DNA of 64,000 bases from Caldithrix sp964598255 (GCA_964598255.1 CAZRBA010000105.1:1-64000); one strand, 5' to 3'. Positions 35,529 to 44,815 are shown, numbered from the stretch's first letter. Notes: generated by a model not told the origin, from the sequence alone. Numbers and translations: made by a program.

Positions 35529-36788
35529 TTATTCGATTCGTTCTATTTTTGCCCCGATAGCAGAAAGCCGTTTGTCGATTTGTTCGTATCCGCGATCGAT
35601 GAGCTCCGCTCTGTCGATGACGCTTTTTCCCCGCGCAACCATGGCGGCAATAACCAGAGCAATACCGGCACGGATATCCGGACTGCTTAATTCCTGACCT
35701 TTCAACGGCGTGGGGCCGTGAACGATCACCCGATGGGGGTCGCACTGGATGATATTGGCGCCCATAACAGAAAGTTTATCCACAAAAAACATCCTCGATT
35801 CATACATCCAGTCGTGGCATAGGGTCATGCCTTCAGCCTGAGTTGCCAGCACAATCATAGGACTCATTAAATCTGTCGGGAAAGCAGGCCACACACCCAC
35901 CTGAACTTTCCCCGAATGCGAAATCAATTTCGAAGGCTGAACAGACAGGGTATTGTCATCCAAAAACTTTGCCTTAACATTCATCTGTTTAAGGTGCAAA
36001 ACGGTCATTTGCAAATGCGATTTGACAGCGTTGTGAATAATGAGCGGACTATTTAAACATGCGGCAGCCACGGCAAAAGTTCCCGCTTCGATGTGATCGG
36101 GTACGATAGAATGCTCGAATCCGCGCAGCCGTGAATTTCCGCGGATTCGCAAACGATTGGAGCCCACACCGTCAATTTGGGCTCCCATTTTTATCAGAAC
36201 ACGGCAAAGGTCGGCAATGTGCGGTTCGCAGGCGGCATTTTCAATAACCGATTCGCCTTCGATGGTAGCGCTTAAAAGCAGAGCGTTGGCGGTGGCGGTA
36301 ACCGAAGCCTCGGTTAATAAAACACGAGTAGCCTTCAATTTTGAAGCCTGTAAAATAAAATCATCTTCCGAAGAAATAACTTTTCCGCCGAAGGCTCGAA
36401 CAACTTCAAAATGCGTATTAACCTTTCGCCGACCGATAACGCATCCGCCGGGCGGAGGCAAAATAACTTCTTTGGTAACGGGCAAGAGTCCACCGATTAA
36501 CAAAATAGAAGCCCGCAGGTTCCCAGCCAATTCCCGCGCGAGATGATTGCCCTGAACGCCACCCCCTATTTCGTAAATCGAAGGCGCTACCCGAATAACC
36601 GTTTTACCAAGATTCCGAAGCAAATTTAACATGGCATGAACATCACGGATTTCCGGTACGTTTTTCAGCACACAGGTTTCGGCGGTAAGCGCGGTCGCTG
36701 CAATAATCGGCAAAGCCGCATTTTTATTGCCCGCAGTCTTAATTGATCCGTTTAATGGATGTCCGCCTTCAATCCTGAATTTTGCCAT
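35529..36788 (-). CDS. murA: UDP-N-acetylglucosamine 1-carboxyvinyltransferase
   Basis: MurA transfers enolpyruvate from PEP to UDP-GlcNAc, the first committed step of peptidoglycan synthesis. The 419-residue protein has KTAGNKNAALP (catalytic Lys22) and PPPGGCVIGRRKVNTH with the catalytic Cys116. Because the reactive cysteine is present and not replaced by Asp, fosfomycin sensitivity would be expected from the target alone. The ATG has AAAGGA upstream, 12 bp after murB. It converges tail to tail with the GWxTD gene. Confidence 0.97.
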   Translation of the reverse strand: MAKFRIEGGHPLNGSIKTAGNKNAALPIIAATALTAETCVLKNVPEIRDVHAMLNLLRNLGKTVIRVAPSIYEIGGGVQGNHLARELAGNLRASILLIGGLLPVTKEVILPPPGGCVIGRRKVNTHFEVVRAFGGKVISSEDDFILQASKLKATRVLLTEASVTATANALLLSATIEGESVIENAACEPHIADLCRVLIKMGAQIDGVGSNRLRIRGNSRLRGFEHSIVPDHIEAGTFAVAAACLNSPLIIHNAVKSHLQMTVLHLKQMNVKAKFLDDNTLSVQPSKLISHSGKVQVGVWPAFPTDLMSPMIVLATQAEGMTLCHDWMYESRMFFVDKLSVMGANIIQCDPHRVIVHGPTPLKGQELSSPDIRAGIALVIAAMVARGKSVIDRAELIDRGYEQIDKRLSAIGAKIERIE

Positions 36789-36800
36789 GATGTTTTCCTT

Positions 36801-37841
36801 TCAAATTTTATCTTTAAAATCGCCGACCAGCTCAACTTCCAGCTTAAGAGCAATTCCGGTTTTTGATTTGGCTTTTTTGATTACGTAACCGATTAAACGA
36901 ACAATATCGTCCGCAGTCGCCTTTCCCACATTTTCAATAAAAGCAGCATGCGAGGGAGAGATAAGCGCATCGCCGAGTCGGTAACCTTTCAAATTTAGCA
37001 CCTTGTCGATAAAGTAACCAACCGAAGGAGTGGGCAGGTTAAGCGATTGCTGTTGCTGCGCGGTTAAATTTTGGAAAATACACCCTGCGGATTTTTGCGG
37101 TTGGGCGCTTTTAAAACGCATCCATTTTTTCATAAACGCCCTTGGCTCTTCCGTATTTCCCCGTCGGAGACACAATTCCACCCGGATCAATATTTCGCCC
37201 GTTTCATGAAGAATACTATAATCGTAATCGAAGCGGAAATACTCGCGGCTTACCATTTTTAATTTGTTGTTTGCAAAAAGCTCGGCGCGATGAACTAAAT
37301 TTCCGAAATAATTGCCCCCGCCGTGAATGTTCATGTAAACAGCGCCGCCCACAGTAGCCGGAATTCCCGAAAACCATTCAAGACCGCTAATATCATGACG
37401 CAAAAGTTCGTTTATTAGCGAAGACAAACGTATTCCCGAATCTGCGCGGATGATTACCGGCCGAGCGGATTTTGTGTGATTTTTCATCCTGAGTTCGGGA
37501 TAATTTCCGCCGCGTGGTTCGATTTTTAACGAAGGCGTATTTTTACCGCACTCCTGAGATGCATGTTCAGCAATTTCCCACCTACCACCCGAATTGTGAA
37601 TAATTACTCCGGAATAACCGGAATCGGAAAAAATAACATTGCTGCCGTTTCCCAAAATTTTAAACGGAATTCCGAATTCATTGGCGATACGGATGCTTGC
37701 CAAAAGTTCATCGCTGTTTTTTACCTTGATAAAAAAACGAGCGGGGCCTCCCACACCAATGGTCGTATAAGCCGAAAGTCTCACATTTTGCCGGCAATTC
37801 AAATGATTTGCCCGACAAACTTCTAAAAAAGATTTTATCAT
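36801..37841 (-). CDS. murB: UDP-N-acetylenolpyruvoylglucosamine reductase, variant
   Basis: MurB reduces the enolpyruvyl product of MurA with FAD and NADPH to give UDP-MurNAc. The 346-residue protein has TTIGVGGPARFF and ILGNGSNVIFSDSGYSG for FAD binding, GLEWFSGIPATVGGAVYMN, and the C-terminal SVGYFIDKVLNLKGYRLGDA. Two features are unusual. The catalytic serine of the AGSxFxNP motif is Cys254 here (SAGCIFQN). An insertion of about 38 residues (about 88-125), rich in Lys, Asn and Pro, interrupts the FAD domain between IIHNSGG and VIIRADSG. It sits between a cystathionine synthase-like gene and murA with 12-bp gaps on each side. Confidence 0.93.
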   Translation of the reverse strand: MIKSFLEVCRANHLNCRQNVRLSAYTTIGVGGPARFFIKVKNSDELLASIRIANEFGIPFKILGNGSNVIFSDSGYSGVIIHNSGGRWEIAEHASQECGKNTPSLKIEPRGGNYPELRMKNHTKSARPVIIRADSGIRLSSLINELLRHDISGLEWFSGIPATVGGAVYMNIHGGGNYFGNLVHRAELFANNKLKMVSREYFRFDYDYSILHETGEILIRVELCLRRGNTEEPRAFMKKWMRFKSAQPQKSAGCIFQNLTAQQQQSLNLPTPSVGYFIDKVLNLKGYRLGDALISPSHAAFIENVGKATADDIVRLIGYVIKKAKSKTGIALKLEVELVGDFKDKI

Positions 37842-37853
37842 CGTAAAAGCGCC

Positions 37854-38807
37854 TCAGGAAAAAATGCTGCTCATGTAACGAAAGCCGGAATCGGGGAAAA
37901 GAGTCACAATATTGACCGGCAGATCGATCTCTTCCGCCAGGCGAATTGCGCCGTACAAATTTGCGCCGCTCGATCCTCCGGCGATAATGCCTTCCTCTTT
38001 GGCTAATCTTCTGGTGTATTGAAATGCGGTGTCGTCATCAATCCGATACATGTCGTCCAAAAGTTCGAACTCAACGGTTTTAAGAATAAATTCGTCTCCC
38101 AAACCTTCCAGTTTATAGGGCGAGGGATTAATTTTCCTCTTGTTTTTAAAGTACTCGTAAAAAACCGATCCGACCGGATCGACACCGATTAGTTTGATTT
38201 CGGGATTTTGTTCTTTTAAATAGCGTCCTGCGCCAAACAACGTTCCGCCGGTTCCTATGCCGCAAACCAAATAATCTATTTTCCCGTTCATCTGTTCCCA
38301 AATTTCGGGTCCCGTGGTCATGTAATGCGCTTCGTTATTGTCAGGATTGTTGTGCTGATCGATGTAAACGGAATTCGGAGTACGCTCCGCTAAATATTGC
38401 GCGTAATTGTTGTAAGAAAATTGATCTTCCGGAGGAAGCGACGCATCTACTAAAATGGTTTCGGCGCCCAAATGTTGGAGCATTCTGATTTTCTCGGGAC
38501 TGGTAGAATCCCGAATGACAATTTTACACCGATACCCCCTTTGAATGGCGACCATAGCAAGTCCGATGGCTGTATTGCCGGAAGAATTTTCAATAATCGT
38601 GTAACCGGGTTTCAAACGTCCTTCTTTTTCCGCTTTTTCGACCATGTATTTTGCGATACGATCTTTAACGCTGCCCCCAGGATTCATAAATTCCAGCTTC
38701 GCATAGATGTTGGCTTTTAATCCCTGCGTTACAAAGTTGAGCTTTACCAAAGGCGTGTTACCGATCGATTCCAACAAGTTCGAACAGACTTTTCCGTTTG
38801 TTTCCAT
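37854..38807 (-). CDS. Cysteine synthase / cystathionine beta-synthase family enzyme
   Basis: A 317-residue fold-type II PLP enzyme. The PLP lysine lies in NPGGSVKDRIA, with the substrate loop NSSGNTAIGLA, phosphate-binding GIGTGGTLFGAGRYL and GIIAGGSSGANLYG. The sequence looks closer to cystathionine beta-synthase cores (DQHNNPDNNEAHYMTTGPEIW, EGLGDEF) than to CysK, and it lacks the regulatory CBS-domain pair. So serine plus homocysteine to cystathionine, or O-acetylserine sulfhydrylation, are both possible. The frame continues to 38861, but the ATG at 38807 has AGGGA at good spacing and matches the family's start. It leads an apparent operon with murB and murA. Confidence 0.88.
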   Translation of the reverse strand: METNGKVCSNLLESIGNTPLVKLNFVTQGLKANIYAKLEFMNPGGSVKDRIAKYMVEKAEKEGRLKPGYTIIENSSGNTAIGLAMVAIQRGYRCKIVIRDSTSPEKIRMLQHLGAETILVDASLPPEDQFSYNNYAQYLAERTPNSVYIDQHNNPDNNEAHYMTTGPEIWEQMNGKIDYLVCGIGTGGTLFGAGRYLKEQNPEIKLIGVDPVGSVFYEYFKNKRKINPSPYKLEGLGDEFILKTVEFELLDDMYRIDDDTAFQYTRRLAKEEGIIAGGSSGANLYGAIRLAEEIDLPVNIVTLFPDSGFRYMSSIFS

Positions 38808-38873
38808 TAAATTTTCCCTTCTAACTATCAGATTAATTACAGGCGGAAATCCCATCCCCAAAAAATTGAACGA

Positions 38874-38902
38874 AAGATAAAAAAATAAAAAGTCAGCATC
38901 AA
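38874..38902 (-). promoter_or_regulatory. Possible promoter of the cystathionine synthase-murB-murA operon
   Basis: On the minus strand TTGATG (38902-38897), 17 bp and TATCTT (38879-38874) lie about 67 bp upstream of the ATG at 38807, just beyond the in-frame ATG at 38861. The match is moderate. Confidence 0.4.
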
Positions 38903-38974
38903 CGGGAAAAATAAAATTCTTTTGCGAAGCATTGTTTTTTTGCCGGATAAAAGGGAAAGCGAAAAACGGAGGCG

Positions 38975-39565
38975 TTATTTTTTATTGCGCATTAATTCCT
39001 TTAAAAAGAAATACTGCAACGCCAAAATCGTTTTCCCGTCTTCTATTTCATGATTGATTAATTTTTTTTGGGCTTCTTCCCGCGTCCATTCTATTAGTTG
39101 AATATCCTCATGCTCCGCTTCCAAGCCGCCACCCGCATACTTCCGATCCGATGAATCACAATAGCCAATAAAAAGATGTATCCGTTCGGTAGTAATCCCC
39201 GGACTTACAAATATTTTTCCAATGGCCTGCAATTCCCGAATTTCGTAACCGGCTTCTTCTTTGCATTCTCGTCGGGCGCAATCTTCGGGCGACTCGCCTT
39301 CTTTATCTAACACTCCAGCAACAATTTCATCAATCCATCCCTCTTTTCCGGTCACATAAACCGCATAGCGAAATTGCCGAACCAGAACAAAGGAATCGCG
39401 ATCCCGCAAATATATTAAAACCGCAACCGCTTCTCCCCGCTCCAAATTTAACCGGCGGACCGTAGGACTCCAGTTCCCGTCAAAACGCTCGTATTGCAAC
39501 TCGGCAGCATCAACTTTAAAAAAATCATTCAACACGTATTCTCTTTTAATTAAGCGTACCTTCAT
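38975..39565 (-). CDS. Nudix hydrolase (ADP-ribose pyrophosphatase-like)
   Basis: A 196-residue enzyme that probably hydrolyses ADP-ribose or other nucleoside diphosphate sugars. The Nudix box is complete: GVLDKEGESPEDCARRECKE leads into EAGY, fitting Gx5Ex7REUxEExGU. Upstream are AVLIYLRDRDSFVLVRQFRYAVY and IDEIVAG, typical of the NudF/YffH subgroup, and downstream is FVSPGITTERIHLFIG. The frame extends to 39589, but the ATG at 39565 has AAGGGA at proper spacing. It is divergent from the thioesterase gene. Confidence 0.88.
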   Translation of the reverse strand: MKVRLIKREYVLNDFFKVDAAELQYERFDGNWSPTVRRLNLERGEAVAVLIYLRDRDSFVLVRQFRYAVYVTGKEGWIDEIVAGVLDKEGESPEDCARRECKEEAGYEIRELQAIGKIFVSPGITTERIHLFIGYCDSSDRKYAGGGLEAEHEDIQLIEWTREEAQKKLINHEIEDGKTILALQYFFLKELMRNKK

Positions 39566-39695
39566 TTTAAATCCCTTCTTGAAAAACAAATTTTTAATTT
39601 AAGAAATATTGCCACTAATTGAAAAACCTTTCTTTAACTCTATTGCTAATTTGTGTAAATTTCGTAAATATTGGCAAATTAAAAAGGAACGAGCA

Positions 39696-40451
39696 ATGAA
39701 CGAATTATTTTGGAGCGAAAAATTTAAAATTCGTGCTTACGAAGTGGATATACACGGTTTGGCCTATTTGCAAACAATTTTTAACTATTTGCAAGAAGTC
39801 GCCTCTAATCATGCCGCAGCGTTAAAGGCGGATAAAGAAAATCTGAAACGTCTTAATTATACTTGGGTTTTATCACGTGCCCATATTCATCTGAATTCCT
39901 ACCCGCGTTGGCATCAAACCGTACAAATAGACACGTGGCCCTCTAAAAAGGAAACTTATTACGGATTACGCGATTTTGAAATTCTTTTAAACGATACTGT
40001 AATCGGACGCGCAACCACCTCTTGGATGATGATCGATTTTAGTCAACGCAAGCCGGTAAAACTACCGGATTTCTTAAACGGCGTGGAATATTCCGAAAAA
40101 GGAAGAGCTTTAATTGATTCTTTTCCAAGATTACCTCTTGCGGAAAACATCGAGGCTGAAGCCGAATTTTCGGTAAGGTTCGGCGATTTGGATGTCAACC
40201 GACATGTGAATAGCGGCCATTATTTTACCTGGGCTTTAGAAGCAGTTCCCGTTGAAATTCGCAAAAAATACCATGTTGTCGATTTTCAGATAAATTATCG
40301 GGCAGAAGCTTTGTTCGGTGACATTATTCGTTCTCAAATCGAAATCCGAAAACGGAAAGCCGAAATCACGATTCTTCATCGCCTGATCCGGAAAAAAGAT
40401 CAAAAAGAACTGTGCAGGGCTCTTTCGTTATGGCAACCGTTTCAAAGTTGA
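39696..40451 (+). CDS. Acyl-ACP thioesterase (FatA/FatB-like)
   Basis: The enzyme releases fatty acids from acyl-carrier protein. The 251-residue protein is a double hotdog: FKIRAYEVDIHGLAYLQTIF with the first domain, LSRAHIHLNSYPRWHQTV, and the second domain with RFGDLDVNRHVNSGHYFTW, whose NRHVN is the conserved catalytic-region motif of plant FatA/FatB and bacterial TE enzymes. The open frame starts at 39609, but the ATG at 39696 is preceded by AAAGGA and gives the right N-terminus. It is followed by tRNA-Leu 36 bp later. Confidence 0.85.
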   Translation: MNELFWSEKFKIRAYEVDIHGLAYLQTIFNYLQEVASNHAAALKADKENLKRLNYTWVLSRAHIHLNSYPRWHQTVQIDTWPSKKETYYGLRDFEILLNDTVIGRATTSWMMIDFSQRKPVKLPDFLNGVEYSEKGRALIDSFPRLPLAENIEAEAEFSVRFGDLDVNRHVNSGHYFTWALEAVPVEIRKKYHVVDFQINYRAEALFGDIIRSQIEIRKRKAEITILHRLIRKKDQKELCRALSLWQPFQS

Positions 40452-40487
40452 TTTAGGCATAAAAAGGCGTTAAATTATGAGTCCTTT

Positions 40488-40571
40488 GCGAGGATGGCGG
40501 AATTGGCAGACGCGCCAGACTTAGGATCTGGTGCCCGCAAGGGCGTGGGGGTTCAAGTCCCCCTTCTCGCA
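40488..40571 (+). tRNA. tRNA-Leu (anticodon TAG)
   Basis: An 84-nt class II tRNA: acceptor GCGAGGA paired with TTCTCGC, D arm, anticodon stem CCAGA/TCTGG with loop CTTAGGA (anticodon TAG, reads CTN codons such as CTA), a long variable arm TGCCCGCAAGGGCG, and T arm with GGTTCAAGTCC. No CCA is encoded. It could be co-transcribed with the thioesterase gene. Confidence 0.96.
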
Positions 40572-40630
40572 CTTTTTAATGCAAGTATCCCATTTTATTT
40601 CCTCAGCCTTTCACCCGGTTGTCACTCCGA

Positions 40631-42010
40631 TTATTCTTGCGCGACATCGTTGGCAATAAATCGGGAATGAATTAGGCGAACCGTCTTTTCGATATCCTTT
40701 TCATCAATAATAAACATCATGCTAATTTGCTTGTTAAATTGCGAAATCAGTTCGATTTGCACATTTTGCTCGTGAAGCAAACGAATAATTTGCCAGGTTA
40801 ATTTGGGGTCACCTTTCATCCGTTCGCCCACCACACTTACCACAACCTTATTAGGCTCCAAATCAACGCTGCCGAATTGCTCCAATTCATCTAAAAATCG
40901 GGAGGAGCCGCCATTGCTTTGGATGGTTACGGAAAGTTTGGTAGCCGCTTTATTCACGGCGTAAACCTTTTTCCCGTGACGGGTTAAAATTTGAAATATA
41001 TCTTCAATTAATTTGGGCGATAGGAGGAGTTTCGATGATTCGATTGTCACCAGCGAAATGCCCTCTTTGTAGGCAATGGAACGAATGGCCTGCGGCGCTT
41101 TGTTTTTGTAATCGGCTACGATCAGGGTCCCTTTTTCGTCAGGGAAACGGGAATTCAGGACGCGAACCGGAATGCCATGCGTTACCGCAGGTTGAATGGT
41201 TGCCGGATGCAAAACCCGTGCTCCGAAATAAGCCAGCTCACAAGCTTCGTCAAAGGTCATAAAAGTTAACGGTTTTGCTTCGGGAATAATCGTGGGATCA
41301 GCACTTAAAATACCATCCACATCCGACCAAATTTGAATTTCATCGGCCTGCAACACGGCTCCTAAAATCGAGGCGGTATAATCGGAACCGTCTCTCCCCA
41401 ATGTGGCCGGTGCCCCTTGCAATGTAGTTGCCAAAAATCCTTGCGTAATAACCAATTGATTTTTATTTAAAGGGGGCACAAAATGCAAGCGCGCCATATC
41501 GGTTATTTTTTCCATTTGAGGCGTAACCTCGCCTTGGACCATTTTCACAAGCATAACGGGGCGCACATCCACACACACGCTTTGGTTTTTACGATATCGT
41601 AAATAAGCGTCAAAAATGCGGCTCGAAAGCAATTCGCCAATACCAATCAGACTGTTGTAAACTTCAAAACTTTCCACGCGTATGGCCTCAGTCACGTTTA
41701 AAAATGTCCTTAACTTTTTGAATTCCGCATCCAAATAAAGATGTAACTGTTCCGATATTGTCCCCTGCGGAATTAACGTATTGGCAACTGAACGATGGCG
41801 TACTTCAATTTGATCCGCAATCTCTCCCGCCTCTTCTTTTTTGCCAACCATAGCCAACCGATGCGCCCGAATAAGCTGATCCGTTACCCCGCCTAATGCG
41901 GACAAAACGACCAACGGACGAAAGGAACGGTTATTTTCCACAATTTGCGCAACGCGTCGAATAGCTGACACGTCTTTAATGGAACTTCCGCCGAATTTCA
42001 TGATGATCAT
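40631..42010 (-). CDS. lysC: Aspartate kinase
   Basis: Aspartate kinase phosphorylates aspartate, the first step toward lysine, DAP, threonine and methionine. The 459-residue protein has MKFGGSSIKD at the N-terminus, TLGRDGSDYTAS for the substrate site, IWSDVDGILSADP, and two C-terminal ACT-type segments (about 310-455), so feedback control is expected. It is monofunctional, with no homoserine dehydrogenase domain. The ATG at 42010 has AGGAG; another ATG three codons in is possible. It lies 28 bp after metX, so it is probably the last gene of the SAM-riboswitch operon. Confidence 0.94.
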   Translation of the reverse strand: MIIMKFGGSSIKDVSAIRRVAQIVENNRSFRPLVVLSALGGVTDQLIRAHRLAMVGKKEEAGEIADQIEVRHRSVANTLIPQGTISEQLHLYLDAEFKKLRTFLNVTEAIRVESFEVYNSLIGIGELLSSRIFDAYLRYRKNQSVCVDVRPVMLVKMVQGEVTPQMEKITDMARLHFVPPLNKNQLVITQGFLATTLQGAPATLGRDGSDYTASILGAVLQADEIQIWSDVDGILSADPTIIPEAKPLTFMTFDEACELAYFGARVLHPATIQPAVTHGIPVRVLNSRFPDEKGTLIVADYKNKAPQAIRSIAYKEGISLVTIESSKLLLSPKLIEDIFQILTRHGKKVYAVNKAATKLSVTIQSNGGSSRFLDELEQFGSVDLEPNKVVVSVVGERMKGDPKLTWQIIRLLHEQNVQIELISQFNKQISMMFIIDEKDIEKTVRLIHSRFIANDVAQE

Positions 42011-42038
42011 AATGGGTTATCTCCTTATAGCCATCTTT

Positions 42039-43157
42039 TCAAATTCCCTTTAAAAATTCTCCGATCAAAACATTAAGCTGATCGTATTCAATTAAAAAAG
42101 CATCATGTCCGTTTACGGAATGAATTTCACGATATGTTCCCTGCGGCACCAAAGCGGCAATCTCTTTCTGTTCGGAAATCGGATAGAGCAAATCGCTGTC
42201 TATCCCAATTGCCAATGTTTTAGCCGAAACGGATTGTAAAGCGGCTTGTATTCCACCGCGTTCGGCTCCCACATCATGGGTATCCATGGCACGCGTTAAA
42301 ACCATCATACTATTGGCATCGAAACGCCCGACCAGCTTTTTCCCCTGATACGACAAATAGCTCTCCACCTGAAAAAAATCTGTACGTTCGGAATTTTGAA
42401 GTTTGCGGCCAAACCGTTGCTGAAAAGAAGGCTGTGTTCGATACGAGAGCATGGCAATTTGCCTGGCCAAAGCCAATCCCTTTTCGGGCTGCCGAGTGTA
42501 ATAACCGTCTTTCCAATCAGGATCGTTAACAATTGCTTGTCGGGCAAGATGATTAAAACCAATGGCCCAGGCCGAATGGGCCGCGGGCGCGGCAATGGGG
42601 ATGATGGATCGTACTCGTTCAGGGAACATAATACCCCATTCAAGGGTCATCATTCCCCCGAGAGAGCCGCCAATAACAGTGACAAGCTGCTTTATTCCCA
42701 AATAATCGAGCAATGCTTTTTGTACCCGTACCATATCGCGAACCGTAACTTGCGGGAATTGCGGGCCAAAGGGCTTGGTGCTTTGCGGATTTGGCGAAAC
42801 CGGCCCGGTTGTACCGTAACAACTTCCCAAAATATTACTACAAACCACAAAATAGCGGTCGGTATTTAATGCCTTTTCTGGGCCGATAAGACCGTCCCAC
42901 CACCCCGGTTGCCCAGGTTTTTTTGCTCTGTAAAACGGAATTTCCTTCAAAATTTCGGTGCTTAATTCGGTTTGCCCGGCCGCGTGTGCATCTCCGGTGA
43001 GTGCATGACAAATCAAAATGGCATTGTCAGCAGCAGAATTTAAGGTACCGTAGGTTTCATAAGCTACTTTCAATTCCTTTAAAATCAAACCGCTTTGCAA
43101 TGTAAAAGGACTTTGTTCGTCAAATAGTTGTACGATTTGTGTCTTACTTTTTAACAT
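42039..43157 (-). CDS. metX: Homoserine O-acetyltransferase (MetX family)
   Basis: MetX activates homoserine, usually by acetylation. The 372-residue alpha/beta hydrolase has CHALTGDAHAAG, GWWDGLIGPEKALNTDRYF, SNILGSCYGTTGP, the nucleophile elbow GGSLGGMMTLEW with the catalytic Ser, and a late NGHDAFLIEYD holding the His. LGSCYG in place of LGGCxG is a small variation. Some MetX enzymes prefer succinyl-CoA, and this cannot be excluded. It lies between metY and lysC. Confidence 0.94.
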   Translation of the reverse strand: MLKSKTQIVQLFDEQSPFTLQSGLILKELKVAYETYGTLNSAADNAILICHALTGDAHAAGQTELSTEILKEIPFYRAKKPGQPGWWDGLIGPEKALNTDRYFVVCSNILGSCYGTTGPVSPNPQSTKPFGPQFPQVTVRDMVRVQKALLDYLGIKQLVTVIGGSLGGMMTLEWGIMFPERVRSIIPIAAPAAHSAWAIGFNHLARQAIVNDPDWKDGYYTRQPEKGLALARQIAMLSYRTQPSFQQRFGRKLQNSERTDFFQVESYLSYQGKKLVGRFDANSMMVLTRAMDTHDVGAERGGIQAALQSVSAKTLAIGIDSDLLYPISEQKEIAALVPQGTYREIHSVNGHDAFLIEYDQLNVLIGEFLKGI

Positions 43158-43216
43158 GGTTTAAATTCCTTTTTGCCGTACCGTTCGAATCAATCTTATA
43201 AAACTTCCGTTGTTTT

Positions 43217-44530
43217 TCAACAGACGGCCAGAGCTGTATCAAAATCTTCTTTAATATCTTCAATGTGCTCCAGACCTACTGAAACACGAATCATATCGGG
43301 CAGCACTCCGGCTTGTATTTGTTCCTTTTCGCTTAGTTGCTGATGTGTGGTGGAAGCCGGATGGATGACCAGTGTTTTGGCATCGCCCACGTTAGCTAAC
43401 AGGCTGGCTAATTTTACGTTATTAATAAATTTTTTTCCTGCGGCACTTCCGCCCTTAATTCCGAATGCAAGCATCGATCCGAACAGCCCGGGACGTAGAT
43501 ATTTTTTGGCTAATGCATGCGAAGGATGCGAAGGAAGCCCGGGGTACCACACCCAGCTCACCTTTGGGTGTTGTTCCAGCCATTTTGCCAATTCCAATGC
43601 ATTATGGCTGTGACGTTCCACCCGTAAAGACAACGTTTCCAACCCTTGTAACAATAAAAAGGCATTAAAGGGACTTAAAGCTGGACCAAAATCGCGCAGG
43701 CCTTCCACGCGTGCCCGTAAAATAAAAGCAATGTTGCCGGTGGGGCTTTGCGGGCCGAATTGTTGCCAAAAATTCAAACCGTGGTATCCTGGATTCGGTT
43801 CGGTAAAAATCGGAAAATGACCGTTTCCCCAATCAAACCTGCCACTGTCCACTATCACTCCGCCAATTGAGGTTCCGTGTCCACCGATCCATTTGGTAGC
43901 CGAAGCGGTAACAATATCGGCGCCCCATTCGATGGGACGCAGCAAATAGCCTCCCGCGCCAAAGGTATTATCCGTAATTAGCGGAATACCATAGGCATGA
44001 GCCAAAGCGGCCAGGCCTTCAAAATCGGCAACATTCAAACGAGGATTGCTTATGCTTTCGATATAAATCGCCTTGGTATTTTTATCGATCAAAGCTTCGA
44101 AATCATCGATTTTTCCGCTGCTGCAAAAGCGAACGTCAATTCCCAAACGAGGCAAGGCTACCTTGAACTGATTAAACGTACCTCCGTACAAATAGCTGGT
44201 GGCCACGATATTTTCGCCCGCCTGGGCAATTGTGGCTACGGCCAAAAACTGGGCCGCCTGCCCGGAAGCAGTAGCCAGCGCCCCGATACCCCCTTCCAAA
44301 GCAGCCATGCGTTTCTCGAACACTTCGGTCGTCGGATTCATGATACGCGTGTAAATATTGCCGAATTCCTTTAAATCGAACAAAGCCGCCGCCTGATCCG
44401 CATCTTTGAACAAAAAAGAAGTGGTTTGGTAAATGGGTACGGCACGGGCATGGGTTTCTTTATCCGGCACATGTCCGGCATGCAACTGAAGGGTTTCGAA
44501 ACGATATTTCGAACGAAATTGGTCAGCCAT
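43217..44530 (-). CDS. metY: O-acetylhomoserine sulfhydrylase (MetY)
   Basis: MetY makes homocysteine from O-acetylhomoserine and sulfide using PLP. The 437-residue length and the pattern FETLQLHAGHVPD, YTRIMNPTTEVFEKR, SYLYGGTFNQFK, TDNTFGAGGYLLRPIEWGAD and SATKWIGGHGTSIGGVIVDS (PLP Lys) are typical of the larger MetY enzymes and not the 400-residue cystathionine enzymes. The ATG has GGAGT upstream. It is the first gene after the SAM riboswitch, with metX 59 bp downstream; direct sulfhydrylation is therefore the predicted methionine route. Confidence 0.95.
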   Translation of the reverse strand: MADQFRSKYRFETLQLHAGHVPDKETHARAVPIYQTTSFLFKDADQAAALFDLKEFGNIYTRIMNPTTEVFEKRMAALEGGIGALATASGQAAQFLAVATIAQAGENIVATSYLYGGTFNQFKVALPRLGIDVRFCSSGKIDDFEALIDKNTKAIYIESISNPRLNVADFEGLAALAHAYGIPLITDNTFGAGGYLLRPIEWGADIVTASATKWIGGHGTSIGGVIVDSGRFDWGNGHFPIFTEPNPGYHGLNFWQQFGPQSPTGNIAFILRARVEGLRDFGPALSPFNAFLLLQGLETLSLRVERHSHNALELAKWLEQHPKVSWVWYPGLPSHPSHALAKKYLRPGLFGSMLAFGIKGGSAAGKKFINNVKLASLLANVGDAKTLVIHPASTTHQQLSEKEQIQAGVLPDMIRVSVGLEHIEDIKEDFDTALAVC

Positions 44531-44596
44531 TTGAACTCCTTTCTTTATCGAGTATCCGGCAAAAAATTTATTTTAGCAATCACTGATTTTTTCCAT

Positions 44597-44633
44597 AAAA
44601 AAAGCCTCTCCGGGATAGAATCCTGAAGAGGCT
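44597..44633 (-). terminator. Terminator hairpin of the SAM riboswitch
   Basis: On the minus strand AGCCTCT pairs with AGAGGCT, extended inside by CAGGA/TCCCG, and is followed by a run of seven T. It lies just after the aptamer and before the metY start, the standard position for an expression platform that stops transcription when SAM is bound. Confidence 0.85.
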
Positions 44634-44654
44634 TCAATAGGGTTATTGAATCCG

Positions 44655-44766
44655 CTTCTTATCTTTCCCCGGTTCGGGGCAGGAATTAGCACCTTTCCGT
44701 GCGGACTACACGGATGGTTGCTAAGGCTTCGCAGGGCCTGTTCCCTCCACCTTTCTGGATAAGAAG
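44655..44766 (-). ncRNA. SAM-I riboswitch (S-box) aptamer
   Basis: The minus strand carries the S-box core in order: P1 strand CTTCTTATCC, AGAAAGGTGGAGGGA, CAGGCCCTGCGAAGCC, TTAGCAACC, a variable P3 hairpin with CCGTG and CACGG, AAGGTGCTAATTCCTGCC, a P4 arm with CCCGAACCGGGG, and the closing AAAGATAAGAAG of P1. All conserved joining regions are present. It precedes metY, metX and lysC, so high SAM should shut down homocysteine synthesis and probably aspartate kinase. Transcription control is indicated by the terminator at 44597-44633. Confidence 0.95.
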
Positions 44767-44815
44767 AGTTACCTTCTCTATGTCAAAGACACATTTCGAT
44801 CATTTTTGTTGGCTG

